DNA of 64,000 nucleotides from NCBI RefSeq assembly GCF_017308985.1, contig NZ_JADWPE010000003.1, forward strand, positions 1,116,001-1,180,000, written 5' to 3'. The notes under the pieces are model-generated. The model was not told the origin of the DNA. It did not search any database and worked only from the letters and a program-made list of their open reading frames with translations. Every line of letters begins with the position of its first letter. Position 1 is the first letter of the stretch. This document shows positions 39,872-50,734 of the stretch, piece by piece. Origin of the DNA: Lysobacter changpingensis (lineage in GTDB: Bacteria; Pseudomonadota; Gammaproteobacteria; Xanthomonadales; Xanthomonadaceae). Position numbers and translations under genes: made by a program.

Positions 39872-42091
39872 TCAAAGCTCGAACCGGTAACTCAACTTCA
39901 CCAGCAACTGCTCGTCGTCGCGCAGTTCCAGGCTGTCGCGCAGCACGTCGTCCACCCGTTCGGTGAACGGATCCTGCCGATACCCGCCGCGCCCGTACAC
40001 GACGTAGAGGTACGACAACGGCGCGATCTCGTAGCGGTAGCGCACCTGGAAACCCAGGTTGCGCACGCTGAAATCCTCGACGTCGTCGTTCGACGCGATC
40101 GATGCGCCACCCGGCATCACGCGATACGCCTGCTCGATGCTCGCGTCCAGGCCGATGGCCTGCATCTTCACGCGCAGTTCCTGCTTGTTGGTGATCGTCC
40201 AGTCCAGGCCGGCGTCGAGCTGCAGCATGCGTTCGTCGAACTCGCCGATCAGGTTGTCTTCCTGCCACACCAGCCAGCTCGGGATGCGCTCGTAGAAGCC
40301 GCCCAGGTACACGCTGAAGGCATCGCTGATGAAATACGTGGGCTGGATGCGCAGGTTGTAGCCGACCTTGTCGTTGCCGGCCAAGCCGCCTGAGAACACC
40401 TCCGACTCCATTTCCCAGCCCCAGTCGCCCTTGCGCGGCCGTTCGAACTCGAAGTACGCGTTGAAGTTCGCCGGCTTGTCGACCACGCCGTTGCCGCGCG
40501 TGAGCAGGTCGTCCACGCCGGAGCTGTTGATGTTGATCTGCGCGTATTCGTAGCTGCCGTTGCGCAGGTTGCTTTCGCGGCTGATGCGCAGCTGGCGCTG
40601 CAGCGTGTCGCCGTGGTCGTTGTCGGTGCCGCTGATGCGCGCGCGCCAGTCCTTGGATGCGTAGCGCGACTCCTTCGGCAGATCCGTGAAGCGGCGCATC
40701 ACCTGCCAGTTGAGGTAGTTGGTGCTGGCACGCTGGAGGTAGCCGAAATCGTTGATCTCCAGCTCGTTGCCGAAGTGCATCGCCAGCCACTGCTGGCGCC
40801 AGCCATGGTCCATCTCGTAGTTCACCCACACCGTCGCACCGTTGTCGTCGGTGGTGCGGCCCTGCTCGTCGATCTGGCTGCCGATCACGCGCGTTTCCAC
40901 GCTTACGCGCGCGGTGGGACGCCAGTTGTGGTCCACGCCCATCACGGTGGCGGTGCGATCCAGGAACGGGCGATCGACGTAGGTCACCATCGCGCCGAGG
41001 TTCTGCTTCGCCAGGTCGCGTACCACGCGCACCGCGCCGAACGTGCGGCCGACTTCATCGGCCTCGTCGGCGGCGAACACGCCGTACTTGGTCGCGCCGA
41101 TGCTGCCGTTGAGCTTCACCGCCGCGGTGATGTCGCCGGCGCCGTCTTCGTCGTCGGCCGGGCCGCCGACGCGGCGCGTGTACAGCAGCTGGCTGTAATC
41201 CGAAGGCGTCGTGAACTCGAAGATGCCCTGGTTCTCGGTGAAGAACGGGCGCTTGTCGCTGATGAAGATCTCGGTCGCGTCGAAGTTGACGACGAGGTCG
41301 TCGCTCTCCACCTGGCCGAAATCCGGGTTGACCGTGGCCGACAGCTGGAACTGCCCGTTCGGCTTCCAGAACAGGTCCGCGCCGCCGTCGAACTCGTCGC
41401 CGCCGTTGGCGATGTCGTGCAGCCCCGACACGTACGGCGTGATCGCCAGCAGCGACTGGTCGTACTGCGGCATCTCCACCGGCGCGAAATCGGACAGGAA
41501 GCGCGGGCGCGTGTAGCTGGCGCCGGGCCAAGCCGAGCGTTCGCCGGTCGAGCCGATCACGCGGTCGAGGTAGATCCTCACCGTGCGCACGCCATTCCTG
41601 CCCTCGCGCATCGGCGCGATGTACCAGGGAACCAGCATCTCCACCGACCACGACGTGTCGTCCTCGCTGACGGCGTGGCGCCAGTTGCCGTCCCAGTCGT
41701 CGTTGAACTGGTTCTCGTTGGTGATCACCGCATCGGCGATGCCGTCGGTGGACGACACGGTGAAGTTGTAGCCCGTGCGCGCGTCGCCGTCGTAATCGAT
41801 CATCAGGTTGACGCGGTCGACCTGCTCCTCGAAGTCGCGGCGGACGCGCTGGCGCGTGCGCGTGTCCAGCGGCTGCTGGTTGCGGAACGCGATGGCCAGG
41901 CCTTCGGGCGTGGCGAGGATCCAGGCTTCGGTCGGCAGCGTGCCTGGTTCCAGCGACAGAGGCTGGACCTTGCGGAAGTCGGTGACGTGGCGTGCGCCCT
42001 GCCATTCGGCGGGGTCGATGCGGCCGTCGATTTCCACCGCGAAGGTGGGCATCGAGAAAACGGCCAGGATGAGGAGCAGCGTTGCGCGCAT
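39872..42091 (-). CDS. DUF5916 outer-membrane protein with CBM9-like N-terminus
   Basis: A 739-residue exported protein. The signal peptide is MRATLLLILAVFSMPTFA. Residues about 22-220 form a carbohydrate-binding-family-9-like beta sandwich opening IDGRIDPAEWQGA. The rest is the DUF5916 barrel-like region, with many short amphipathic strands and a C-terminal aromatic ending (LSYRFEL) typical of outer-membrane barrels. ATG 42091 is used because the signal peptide follows it, though the ribosome site is weak; an in-frame ATG is open at 42154. The substrate is unknown. Confidence 0.82.
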   Translation of the reverse strand: MRATLLLILAVFSMPTFAVEIDGRIDPAEWQGARHVTDFRKVQPLSLEPGTLPTEAWILATPEGLAIAFRNQQPLDTRTRQRVRRDFEEQVDRVNLMIDYDGDARTGYNFTVSSTDGIADAVITNENQFNDDWDGNWRHAVSEDDTSWSVEMLVPWYIAPMREGRNGVRTVRIYLDRVIGSTGERSAWPGASYTRPRFLSDFAPVEMPQYDQSLLAITPYVSGLHDIANGGDEFDGGADLFWKPNGQFQLSATVNPDFGQVESDDLVVNFDATEIFISDKRPFFTENQGIFEFTTPSDYSQLLYTRRVGGPADDEDGAGDITAAVKLNGSIGATKYGVFAADEADEVGRTFGAVRVVRDLAKQNLGAMVTYVDRPFLDRTATVMGVDHNWRPTARVSVETRVIGSQIDEQGRTTDDNGATVWVNYEMDHGWRQQWLAMHFGNELEINDFGYLQRASTNYLNWQVMRRFTDLPKESRYASKDWRARISGTDNDHGDTLQRQLRISRESNLRNGSYEYAQININSSGVDDLLTRGNGVVDKPANFNAYFEFERPRKGDWGWEMESEVFSGGLAGNDKVGYNLRIQPTYFISDAFSVYLGGFYERIPSWLVWQEDNLIGEFDERMLQLDAGLDWTITNKQELRVKMQAIGLDASIEQAYRVMPGGASIASNDDVEDFSVRNLGFQVRYRYEIAPLSYLYVVYGRGGYRQDPFTERVDDVLRDSLELRDDEQLLVKLSYRFEL

Positions 42092-42321
42092 GCGGAAGGT
42101 CTTCGCGGTCCATGTGGCCCAGCGCGTCGCCCCGGCTGCGCGTTGCGCGGCCACCGGCGTTCCGTGCTGGAGATTCGGCTTCGTGCCGGCCCGCGGCGTG
42201 TCCCCGGGCGAGGCGCAGACTAAGCGGCGCGGCGAACCCTACGCAGTGGCGTGAGTCATGGCAACCCTTTCGTTCCGCGGCGCATCAGGGGATGTGGAAC
42301 CCCGTCATCACGGGGCGGGCG

Positions 42322-43134
42322 TTACTGCATGTGCCAGCCGTGGCTGACCACGAAGCTCTGGCCGGTGAAGACGGCGGTCGGGAATTCCGCGAGGAAGCGC
42401 ACCGTGCGCGCGACGTCCTCCACGGTCGTGAAGATACCGTCCACGGTGTTGCCCAGCATCACGCGGCTGACCACTTCCCCTTCGCTGATGCCCAGTTCCT
42501 TCGCCTGCTCCGGGATCTGCTTGTCCACCAGCGGCGTCCGGACGAAGCCCGGGCACACGACGTGGCTGCGCACGCCATGCTTCGCGCCTTCCTTCGCCAG
42601 CGTGCGCGACAGGCCCAGCAGGCCGTGCTTGGCCGTCACGTAGGCGGATTTCAGCGGCGAGGCCAGGTGCGAATGCACCGAGCCCATGTAGATGACCGTG
42701 CCGCCCCGCTGCGTGCCGTCGGGCCGGGCGCCGTACATGTACGGAAGCACGGCCTTGGTCGTCAGGAACGCGCCGTCGAGGTGGATGGCGAGCATCTTCT
42801 TCCAGTCGGCGTAGGCGAACTGTTCGATCGGATTGACGATCTGGATGCCGGCGTTCGACACGAGGATGTCCACACCGCCGAAGGTTTCGTTAGCGCGCGC
42901 GACACCGGCCTCGACCGCGGCTTCGTCGGCGACGTCCATCGCGATGCCGAGCGCCTCGCCGCCCTGTCCTTCGATCTCGACAGCCACCGCCTGGGCGCCC
43001 TGCGCGTTGAGGTCGGCGATGACCACGCGTGCTCCGGCGCGCGCGAGTTCCAGCGCGATCTCCCGGCCGATGCCACTGGCGGCGCCGGTGACGAGGGCGG
43101 TCTTTCCGTCGAGGACGCGGGGGATGGCGGTCAT
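42322..43134 (-). CDS. bdhA: 3-hydroxybutyrate dehydrogenase
   Basis: A 270-residue short-chain dehydrogenase. It has TGAASGIG (residues 16-23), NAG (94-96), the catalytic Ser152, Tyr165 and Lys169 in [21 protein letters not shown], and the C-terminal SHGWHMQ. The [20 protein letters not shown] block is specific to 3-hydroxybutyrate dehydrogenases. It interconverts (R)-3-hydroxybutyrate and acetoacetate with NAD. The 771-codon open frame on this strand also reads through the SET gene out of frame; the true start is ATG 43134 with AGGAG five bases upstream. Confidence 0.9.
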   Translation of the reverse strand: MTAIPRVLDGKTALVTGAASGIGREIALELARAGARVVIADLNAQGAQAVAVEIEGQGGEALGIAMDVADEAAVEAGVARANETFGGVDILVSNAGIQIVNPIEQFAYADWKKMLAIHLDGAFLTTKAVLPYMYGARPDGTQRGGTVIYMGSVHSHLASPLKSAYVTAKHGLLGLSRTLAKEGAKHGVRSHVVCPGFVRTPLVDKQIPEQAKELGISEGEVVSRVMLGNTVDGIFTTVEDVARTVRFLAEFPTAVFTGQSFVVSHGWHMQ

Positions 43135-43308
43135 GCGGGCTCCTGGTCGATGCGTGGGGTGCGCCGACGGCGCGGACGCAGTGTGGCCATGCGTCGGCGC
43201 GGGCGCCATTGTTCGATGGTACGGGATGGGGGATTGCGGGATTGTTTCGCAGCGCCGGGGCGCTGCGGCTTGCCGGCGTTGGGCGGCGACCCGTTTCCTT
43301 TCAGCGTT

Positions 43309-43393
43309 TGCAGCGCGGGTAAGCGAAGCGCACCCGGGATGGAGACGCGACCGCATTCCCGGGTGCGCTTCGCTTACCCGGGCTACAAGAGCC
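43309..43393. repeat. REP-type inverted element (copy 3, best conserved)
   Basis: gcgcgggtaagcgaagcgcacccggga faces tcccgggtgcgcttcgcttacccgggcta with about 20 bases between. The arms pair over roughly 25 bases, making a strong cruciform or hairpin. It lies just before the 3' end of the SET gene. Confidence 0.88.
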
Positions 43394-43400
43394 GCGAGGC

Positions 43401-43985
43401 TTACGCTGCCTTGCGTCCGGCCTTCTTCGCGCCGGTCTTCGTCGCCTTCTTGCCGGCGGCTTTCTTCGAGGAAGCCTTCTTCGAGGCAGCCTTCTTCGCC
43501 TTCGAAGCCTTCTTCTTCGGCGTCTTCGGCTGCAGCAGCGTGCCGGTGCAGTTGCGCGAGCCGCAGCGGCACTCCCAGATCTTCTTCAGCTCGGGCGTGT
43601 GCTTTTCCTCGAGCGTGATGCCGTAGTTGTACGACAGCTCCTGGCCCGGCTTGATGTCGCGGATCGCCTCGATGAACACGCGGTCCTTCGTGCGGTCGTC
43701 GCCGTCGGCCTCCTCCAGCACGGCCTCGCAGTTCGGCGAGCAACTGTGGTTGATCCAGCGCGCCACGCCGCCTTCGTAGTTGGCGTCGATCACGTATTCG
43801 TCGTTCAGCGTGAACAGGAACGTGTGGCCCGAATCGGGGTCGCCGGTGACATCGTTGTCCACTTCCTCGTGGGTCCGGCGGCGGCCCTTGTATTCGACGA
43901 TGCGCTCGCCCTTTGCGATCGGGGCGACGGCGAAGACACCGTTGCCGTGGATGGCGGAACGACGGGCGACGATCTTGCGGGGCAT
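43401..43985 (-). CDS. SET-domain lysine methyltransferase with histone-H1-like tail
   Basis: A 194-residue protein. Residues 5-125 are a compact SET domain with GNGVF (15-19), NHSCSPNC (79-86) and the catalytic-type tyrosine in SYNYG (119). A post-SET cysteine set follows (C139, C141, C146) that with C84 or C86 should bind zinc. Residues 156-194 are an Ala/Lys-rich tail with KKA and AKK repeats, as in H1-like bacterial proteins. The domain should methylate lysines from S-adenosylmethionine; the tail may bind DNA. The target is unknown. ATG 43985 is chosen as the family start. It is divergent from the suf regulator. Confidence 0.88.
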   Translation of the reverse strand: MPRKIVARRSAIHGNGVFAVAPIAKGERIVEYKGRRRTHEEVDNDVTGDPDSGHTFLFTLNDEYVIDANYEGGVARWINHSCSPNCEAVLEEADGDDRTKDRVFIEAIRDIKPGQELSYNYGITLEEKHTPELKKIWECRCGSRNCTGTLLQPKTPKKKASKAKKAASKKASSKKAAGKKATKTGAKKAGRKAA

Positions 43986-44141
43986 GCGGAGGTCCGGTTG
44001 GGTGAAAGCGGCCATTCTGTACGGATCGGCGCGACATCGCCATCGCATGCCCATCACGGACGCGGCCGTTGCGGTTCGATGCCGGCACGTTCGCGGAATT
44101 CGGGCGCGCCGGGCCAGCTGAATCCCGCCGCGACCGCACCC

Positions 44142-44180
44142 TTGGCCCCGACGCCCGGAAACCGTACAATTCCGGTACGG
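44142..44180 (+). promoter_or_regulatory. suf operon promoter with overlapping palindromic operator
   Basis: TTGGCC (44142-44147), a 17-base spacer and TACAAT (44165-44170) form the promoter. A 6-7-6 palindrome ccgtac...gtacgg (44162-44180) covers the -10 box, suiting repression by the adjacent Rrf2 regulator. The regulator-operator link is inferred. Confidence 0.65.
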
Positions 44181-44199
44181 ATTGAAAGACCCCTGCCCC

Positions 44200-44646
44200 A
44201 TGCTCCGCGTCACCAAGCTCACCGACTACGCAACGGTCGTCATGACCGTCCTGGCCCATGGCGATGCCGCCGTGCTCAGCGCCTCCGAACTGGCCGAGCG
44301 CTCGGGCCTGGAGGCCACCACCGTGGCCAAGGTCCTCAAACCGCTGGCGCAGGCCGGTCTGGTGGAGGGTTTCCGCGGCGCGAACGGCGGTTACCGCCTG
44401 GCGCGCCCGGCCGACGACATAGGCCTCATCGAGATCGTCGAAGCCATGGAAGGGCCGCTGGGCATGACCGAATGCAGTGTCCACACCGGCAACTGCGGGC
44501 TGGAGCAGTCCTGCGGCGTGCGCGCCAACTGGCGTCGCATCAACGACGTGGTGGTGGAGGCGCTGCGCGCGGTGACGCTCGCGCAGATGCTCGCCCCGCC
44601 GCCCAACGAACCACCCCGCAGGCGCATCGACCTGCACATGGCTTGA
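44200..44646 (+). CDS. Rrf2/IscR-type regulator of the suf operon
   Basis: A 148-residue DNA-binding protein with an N-terminal winged helix ([51 protein letters not shown]). The cysteines are C92, C99 and C105, the IscR-like set that would hold an Fe-S cluster. Regulators of this type sense cluster status and control suf genes. It is the first gene of the suf run, with a promoter palindrome 20 bases upstream. ATG 44200 is preferred over the in-frame ATG at 44182. The gene is sometimes labelled sufR or iscR in relatives. Confidence 0.92.
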   Translation: MLRVTKLTDYATVVMTVLAHGDAAVLSASELAERSGLEATTVAKVLKPLAQAGLVEGFRGANGGYRLARPADDIGLIEIVEAMEGPLGMTECSVHTGNCGLEQSCGVRANWRRINDVVVEALRAVTLAQMLAPPPNEPPRRRIDLHMA

Positions 44647-44660
44647 TCAGTAGGCAGCCA

Positions 44661-46109
<1,449 letters not shown>

Positions 46110-46119
46110 CGCGCGCTTC

Positions 46120-46147
46120 GAATCACAAATCACGAATCACGAATCAC
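46120..46147 (+). repeat. Four tandem heptamers between sufB and sufC
   Basis: GAATCAC, AAATCAC, GAATCAC, GAATCAC in direct array, directly before the sufC start, which has no clear Shine-Dalgarno. The role is unknown. Confidence 0.8.
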
Positions 46148-46153
46148 GCCCCC

Positions 46154-46918
<765 letters not shown>

Positions 46919-46919
46919 C

Positions 46920-48218
46920 ATGAGCGCCCTGCTCGATTCCTTCGCCACCGCGTTCCAGTCGCTGGACCTGCGCGACGCCGCCGGCCTGCGCGACACCCGC
47001 CGCGCCGCGCTCGACGACGCACTGCGCGATGGCATCCCGCACGCCCGCGTGGAAGCATGGAAATACACGCCCCTGCGTGCGCTGGAGCGCCGCGCGTTCG
47101 CTGCGCCCTCGCAGGCGGTTGCGACGTTCGACGTCGCGCTGCTCACCGAAATTCCGGCGCCGCGCATCGTGTTCGTCAACGGTCGTTTCGATGCGTCGCA
47201 CAGCGATGTTTCGAGCCTCCCCACCGGCGTGACCCTGCAACCGCTCTCGCAGGTACTGATCGAAGGCGAACCGCGCGACGCGAGTTTCCTCGCACGCCGC
47301 TTCGATCGAAGCGATGAGATCTTCGCGCGCATCAACGCCGCGCTCGCCGACGACGGCATCGTGCTTCGCGCCGATGCCGGCGCGCGGTCGTCGCAGCCGG
47401 TCCATCTCGTGTTCGTGGGCGCGCCGGCCGGCACCGACCAGGCTTGGCATCTTCGCCACCTGATCGAACTGCGCGACGACGCATCGCTGGTCGTCGTCGA
47501 ACATCACCTGGCGAGCGGCGCGCACACCCATCTCGCGAACCAGCTTACCCACGTGCACCTCGGCGCGAACGCAACGCTGCGTCACGCGCGCGTGCAGGAC
47601 GACGCGACCGGCGCCACGCTGATGGCGCGTACCGACGCCGTGCTCGCGAAGGATGCAAATTACCGCCGCATCGATCTCGAACTCGGCGCCGGCCTGTCGC
47701 GCCACGAACTCAACGCCGCGCTGCACGGAAGCAACGCGCGCCTGCACGCGAACGGCGTGCTGCTCGCATCGGGCAAGCGCCATCTCGATACGCGGCTCGG
47801 CATCGATCACGTCGGCCGCGACACGTCGTGCGAACTCACCTGGCGTGGCATGGCGGCGGGTCGTTCCAAGGCCGCCTTCCACGGCGGCATCCTGATCCGC
47901 GAGGGCGCCGACGGCACCAACGCGCAGCTGTCGAACAAGAACCTGCTGCTGAGCGAAGGCGCCGAGATCGACACCCAGCCGGTGCTCGAAATCCACGCCG
48001 ACGAAGTGCAGGCCGCGCATGGCGCGACCGTGGGCCAGCTCGATCCGACCGCGCTGTTCTACCTGCGCAGTCGCGGGCTGTCGTCCGACCAGGCGCGCGC
48101 CCTGCTGACCGCGGCGTTCTGCCGCGAAACGCTGTCCGTATTCGAACCGGGCGATCCGCTGCGCCGCGCGCTGGAAGCCCGCCTCGACGCCGCGCTCGAA
48201 CGCCTGGGCGCGGCCTGA
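46920..48218 (+). CDS. sufD: Fe-S cluster assembly protein SufD
   Basis: A 432-residue SufD paralogue of SufB. The N-terminal region is helical (ARVEAWKYTPLRAL), and the C-terminal family block includes AAFHGGILIREGADGTNAQLSNKNLLLSEGAEIDTQPVLEIHADEV. The conserved histidine of the SufB/SufD interface lies in AAFHGG. It starts one base after the sufC stop and is eleven bases from sufS. Confidence 0.96.
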   Translation: MSALLDSFATAFQSLDLRDAAGLRDTRRAALDDALRDGIPHARVEAWKYTPLRALERRAFAAPSQAVATFDVALLTEIPAPRIVFVNGRFDASHSDVSSLPTGVTLQPLSQVLIEGEPRDASFLARRFDRSDEIFARINAALADDGIVLRADAGARSSQPVHLVFVGAPAGTDQAWHLRHLIELRDDASLVVVEHHLASGAHTHLANQLTHVHLGANATLRHARVQDDATGATLMARTDAVLAKDANYRRIDLELGAGLSRHELNAALHGSNARLHANGVLLASGKRHLDTRLGIDHVGRDTSCELTWRGMAAGRSKAAFHGGILIREGADGTNAQLSNKNLLLSEGAEIDTQPVLEIHADEVQAAHGATVGQLDPTALFYLRSRGLSSDQARALLTAAFCRETLSVFEPGDPLRRALEARLDAALERLGAA

Positions 48219-48229
48219 CTGGAGCCACG

Positions 48230-49474
48230 ATGAACCTTCCCGCCACCGATTCGACGAACGCCATCGACTGGGCCCGCGTACGCGCCGACTTCCCGCTGCT
48301 CACGCGGCAGGTGCACGGCAAGCCGCTGGTCTATTTCGATTCGGCCAATACCGGGCAGAAGCCCGATTCGGTGATCGACGCGGTCGACGACTTCTATCGT
48401 CGCCACAACGCCAACGTGAGCCGCGCCGTGCACGCGCTCGGCACGGAGGCGACGGAAGCCTACGAAGGCGCGCGTTCGAAGCTGGCGAAGTTCCTCAACG
48501 TGCGCGCCGACGAACTGGTGCTGTGCAGCGGTACCACGTTCGCGCTGAACCTGGTCGCGTATTCGTGGGCGCTGCCGCAACTCAAGCCGGGCGACGCGAT
48601 CGTGCTCACCCGCATGGAGCACCACGCGAACATCGTGCCGTGGCAGCTCGTCGCGCAGCGCACGGGCGCGATCATCAAGGTCGCGGAGATCGACGAGCGC
48701 GGTGAGCTCGACCTGCCGCAGCTGTATTCCCTGCTCACGCCCGAGGTGAAGCTGCTCTCGCTCACGCACGTGTCCAACGTGCTCGGCACGGTGAACCCCG
48801 TGCGCGAGATCTGCCGCGAGGCGCGCAGGCGCGGCATCGTCACCGTGATCGATGGTTCGCAGGCCGTGCCGCATCGTGCCGTCGACATCGCGTCGATCGG
48901 CTGCGACTTCTACGCCTTCACCGGCCACAAGATGTCGGGGCCGACCGGCACCGGCGCGCTGTGGGCGCGCCGCGAACACCTCGCCGCGATGCCGCCCTTC
49001 ATCGGCGGCGGCGAGATGATCAAGGAAGTGCGCTTCGAAGGCACGGTGTTCAACGAGGCGCCGCACAAGTTCGAAGCCGGCACGCCGAACATCGCCGGCT
49101 TCGTCGGGCTGGGCGCGGCGGTGGATTACCTGTCGTCGCTGGGCATGCACCACATCGAAGCGCGCGAGCAGGAACTGCTGGCGCACTTCAACGAAGCGCT
49201 CTCGACGGTAGAAGGCCTGCGCATCTTCGGCCAGGCGCGCGAGAAGGCCGCGGTGGTGAGCTTCCTCGTCGAAGGCGCGCATGCGCACGATCTGGCGACG
49301 CTGCTCGACCTGGAAGGCGTCGCGATCCGTTCCGGCCACCATTGCGCGCATCCGCTGATGCAGCACTTCGGCGTACCGGCGACCTGCCGCGCGTCCCTGG
49401 CGTTCTACAACACGCACGAGGAAATCGAGGCGTTCGTCGCGGCGCTGCGGAAGGTTCGCCGGCTGCTGGGATGA
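48230..49474 (+). CDS. sufS: Cysteine desulfurase SufS
   Basis: A 414-residue class V aminotransferase with the PLP lysine K234 (FTGHKMSGPTG) and the persulfide cysteine C372 (RSGHHCAHPLM), preceded by NxxR-type substrate residues. It supplies sulfur to SufBCD. ATG 48230 follows ggagcc. No sufE or sufU is adjacent in the window, so the sulfur acceptor is encoded elsewhere. Confidence 0.97.
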   Translation: MNLPATDSTNAIDWARVRADFPLLTRQVHGKPLVYFDSANTGQKPDSVIDAVDDFYRRHNANVSRAVHALGTEATEAYEGARSKLAKFLNVRADELVLCSGTTFALNLVAYSWALPQLKPGDAIVLTRMEHHANIVPWQLVAQRTGAIIKVAEIDERGELDLPQLYSLLTPEVKLLSLTHVSNVLGTVNPVREICREARRRGIVTVIDGSQAVPHRAVDIASIGCDFYAFTGHKMSGPTGTGALWARREHLAAMPPFIGGGEMIKEVRFEGTVFNEAPHKFEAGTPNIAGFVGLGAAVDYLSSLGMHHIEAREQELLAHFNEALSTVEGLRIFGQAREKAAVVSFLVEGAHAHDLATLLDLEGVAIRSGHHCAHPLMQHFGVPATCRASLAFYNTHEEIEAFVAALRKVRRLLG

Positions 49475-49553
49475 TTTCCCGCGTCGCATCGGATGACAGC
49501 ATCGCGACCAGGCCGGAAAATGGGCCTGCCTCCCACCGATCCGACCCCACGCC

Positions 49554-50084
49554 ATGACCGCACAGCCCCTGCAATTCCGCCGCGCCACCCACGCCGACAT
49601 CGACGCGCTCGTCGCGCTGATCGAATCGGCCTACCGCGGCGACACCAGCAAGCAGGGCTGGACCACCGAAGCCGACATGCTCGGCGGTCGCCGCACCGGG
49701 CCGGACGACGTGCAGGCCTGCATCGATCGCGCTCGCAGCGTGATCCTCATCGCCGAACGCGACGCGCAGCTGCTCGCCTGCGCGCACGTGGCCGACGAGG
49801 ACGGCGCCGGTTATTTCGGCATGTTCTCGGTGAATCCCGCGCTGCAGGGCGGCGGCATCGGCAAGCAGGTCATCGCCGAGGCCGAACGCGTGGTCCGCGA
49901 GGAGTGGGCCCTGCCTGCGATGCGCATGGCGGTGATCGACATCCGCGATGAACTCATCGCCTTCTACGAACGCCGCGGTTACCACCGCACCGGCATCAAG
50001 AAGCCGTTCCCGTATGGCGACGAGCGCTTCGGCCTGCCCAAGCGCGACGACCTGCGTTTCGAGGTGCTGGAGAAGGCGCTGTGA
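49554..50084 (+). CDS. GNAT family N-acetyltransferase
   Basis: A 176-residue acetyltransferase with the acetyl-CoA motif VNPALQGGGIGKQVI (near residues 102-116) and the C-terminal FYERRGYHRTG (motif B). There is no signal peptide, and the substrate is unknown. It starts 79 bases after sufS and overlaps the Rieske gene as GTGA. The position at the end of the suf run is the only clue to function. Confidence 0.9.
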   Translation: MTAQPLQFRRATHADIDALVALIESAYRGDTSKQGWTTEADMLGGRRTGPDDVQACIDRARSVILIAERDAQLLACAHVADEDGAGYFGMFSVNPALQGGGIGKQVIAEAERVVREEWALPAMRMAVIDIRDELIAFYERRGYHRTGIKKPFPYGDERFGLPKRDDLRFEVLEKAL

Positions 50085-50410
50085 GCGAGAAGCCGTGGGT
50101 GTTCGTCTGCGCGACCTCGCAGCTGTTGCCGGGTGAGCAGACTGTCGCCTGGGACGGCGACACCGCCATCCTGGTCGTCAATTACGACGGCGATTACTAC
50201 GCGCTCGAGGACAAGTGCTCGCACGAGGACTTCGAGCTGTCCGCTGGCAACTACGACGGCGACGAGGCGACGATCGAATGCGTCCTGCACGGCGCGAAGT
50301 TCGACGTGCGCGACGGCCGGCCGCTGTGCGCGCCGGCTTACGAGCCGGTGCCCAAGTTCCCGGTGAAGGTCGACGACGTCGGCATCTGGACGCGGGACGA
50401 TCGCGGCTGA
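50081..50410 (+). CDS. Rieske [2Fe-2S] ferredoxin subunit
   Basis: A 109-residue Rieske ferredoxin. C46-x-H48 (CSHED) and C67-x2-H70 (CVLHG) bind the cluster. It resembles ferredoxins that serve non-haem iron dioxygenases, but no oxygenase is nearby. It begins with GTG 50081 and overlaps the GNAT gene by four bases. It is a plausible client of the suf operon and a useful electron carrier. Confidence 0.93.
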   Translation: MSEKPWVFVCATSQLLPGEQTVAWDGDTAILVVNYDGDYYALEDKCSHEDFELSAGNYDGDEATIECVLHGAKFDVRDGRPLCAPAYEPVPKFPVKVDDVGIWTRDDRG

Positions 50411-50448
50411 CTCCCGCGGCTGGCCCCTCTCCCACCGTCGATCCGCTT

Positions 50449-50600
50449 GTGTAGCCCGGGTAAGCGCAGCGCACCCGGTGCCCCTCACGCTTGGACCCGG
50501 GCATTGCCAATGGCCGCCCGTTCTTCCGCCGCAGGCGGATGGGTCTTGGAACCCTGCGGGTGAAGCCCCCGGGTGCGCTTCGCCTGCCCGCGCTAAGCGC
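50449..50600. repeat. REP-type inverted element (copy 4, wide spacer)
   Basis: Left arm gtagcccgggtaagcgcagcgcacccgg and right arm cccgggtgcgcttcgcctgcccgcgcta, separated by about 90 bases that include an extra acccgggcattg half-site. It is more spread out than the copy at 43309. Confidence 0.75.
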
Positions 50601-50666
50601 CCTGCTTGTCGTCGCGCCGCTGCGCGCCAGGCGCCGTTCGGCCGCTCGCGTTCACTTTTCGTTGCA

Positions 50667-50685
50667 AATGAGAATATCTCTCATT
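50667..50685 (+). promoter_or_regulatory. Fur box upstream of the TonB siderophore receptor
   Basis: aatgagaatatctctcatt is a near-palindrome matching the 19-base Fur consensus. It lies 50 bases before the receptor ATG. It predicts iron-repressed expression of the downstream operon. Confidence 0.85.
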
Positions 50686-50734
50686 AACATCTGACCCGAA
50701 CCGCGGCCGCGCCGCACGCCTATTCGGGAAACCC

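Larger units (their letters stand above)
50411..50734. other. 324-bp gap between the suf run and the siderophore receptor
   Basis: It holds a REP-type pair (50449-50600) and then an AT-richer stretch with the Fur box. No gene-like frame is convincing here. Confidence 0.7.

Noticed and set aside
42322-44637. 771-codon minus-strand frame covering bdhA and the SET gene
   Set aside because: The upstream portion reads the SET gene and the suf regulator out of frame; bdhA starts at 43134 with its own ribosome site.
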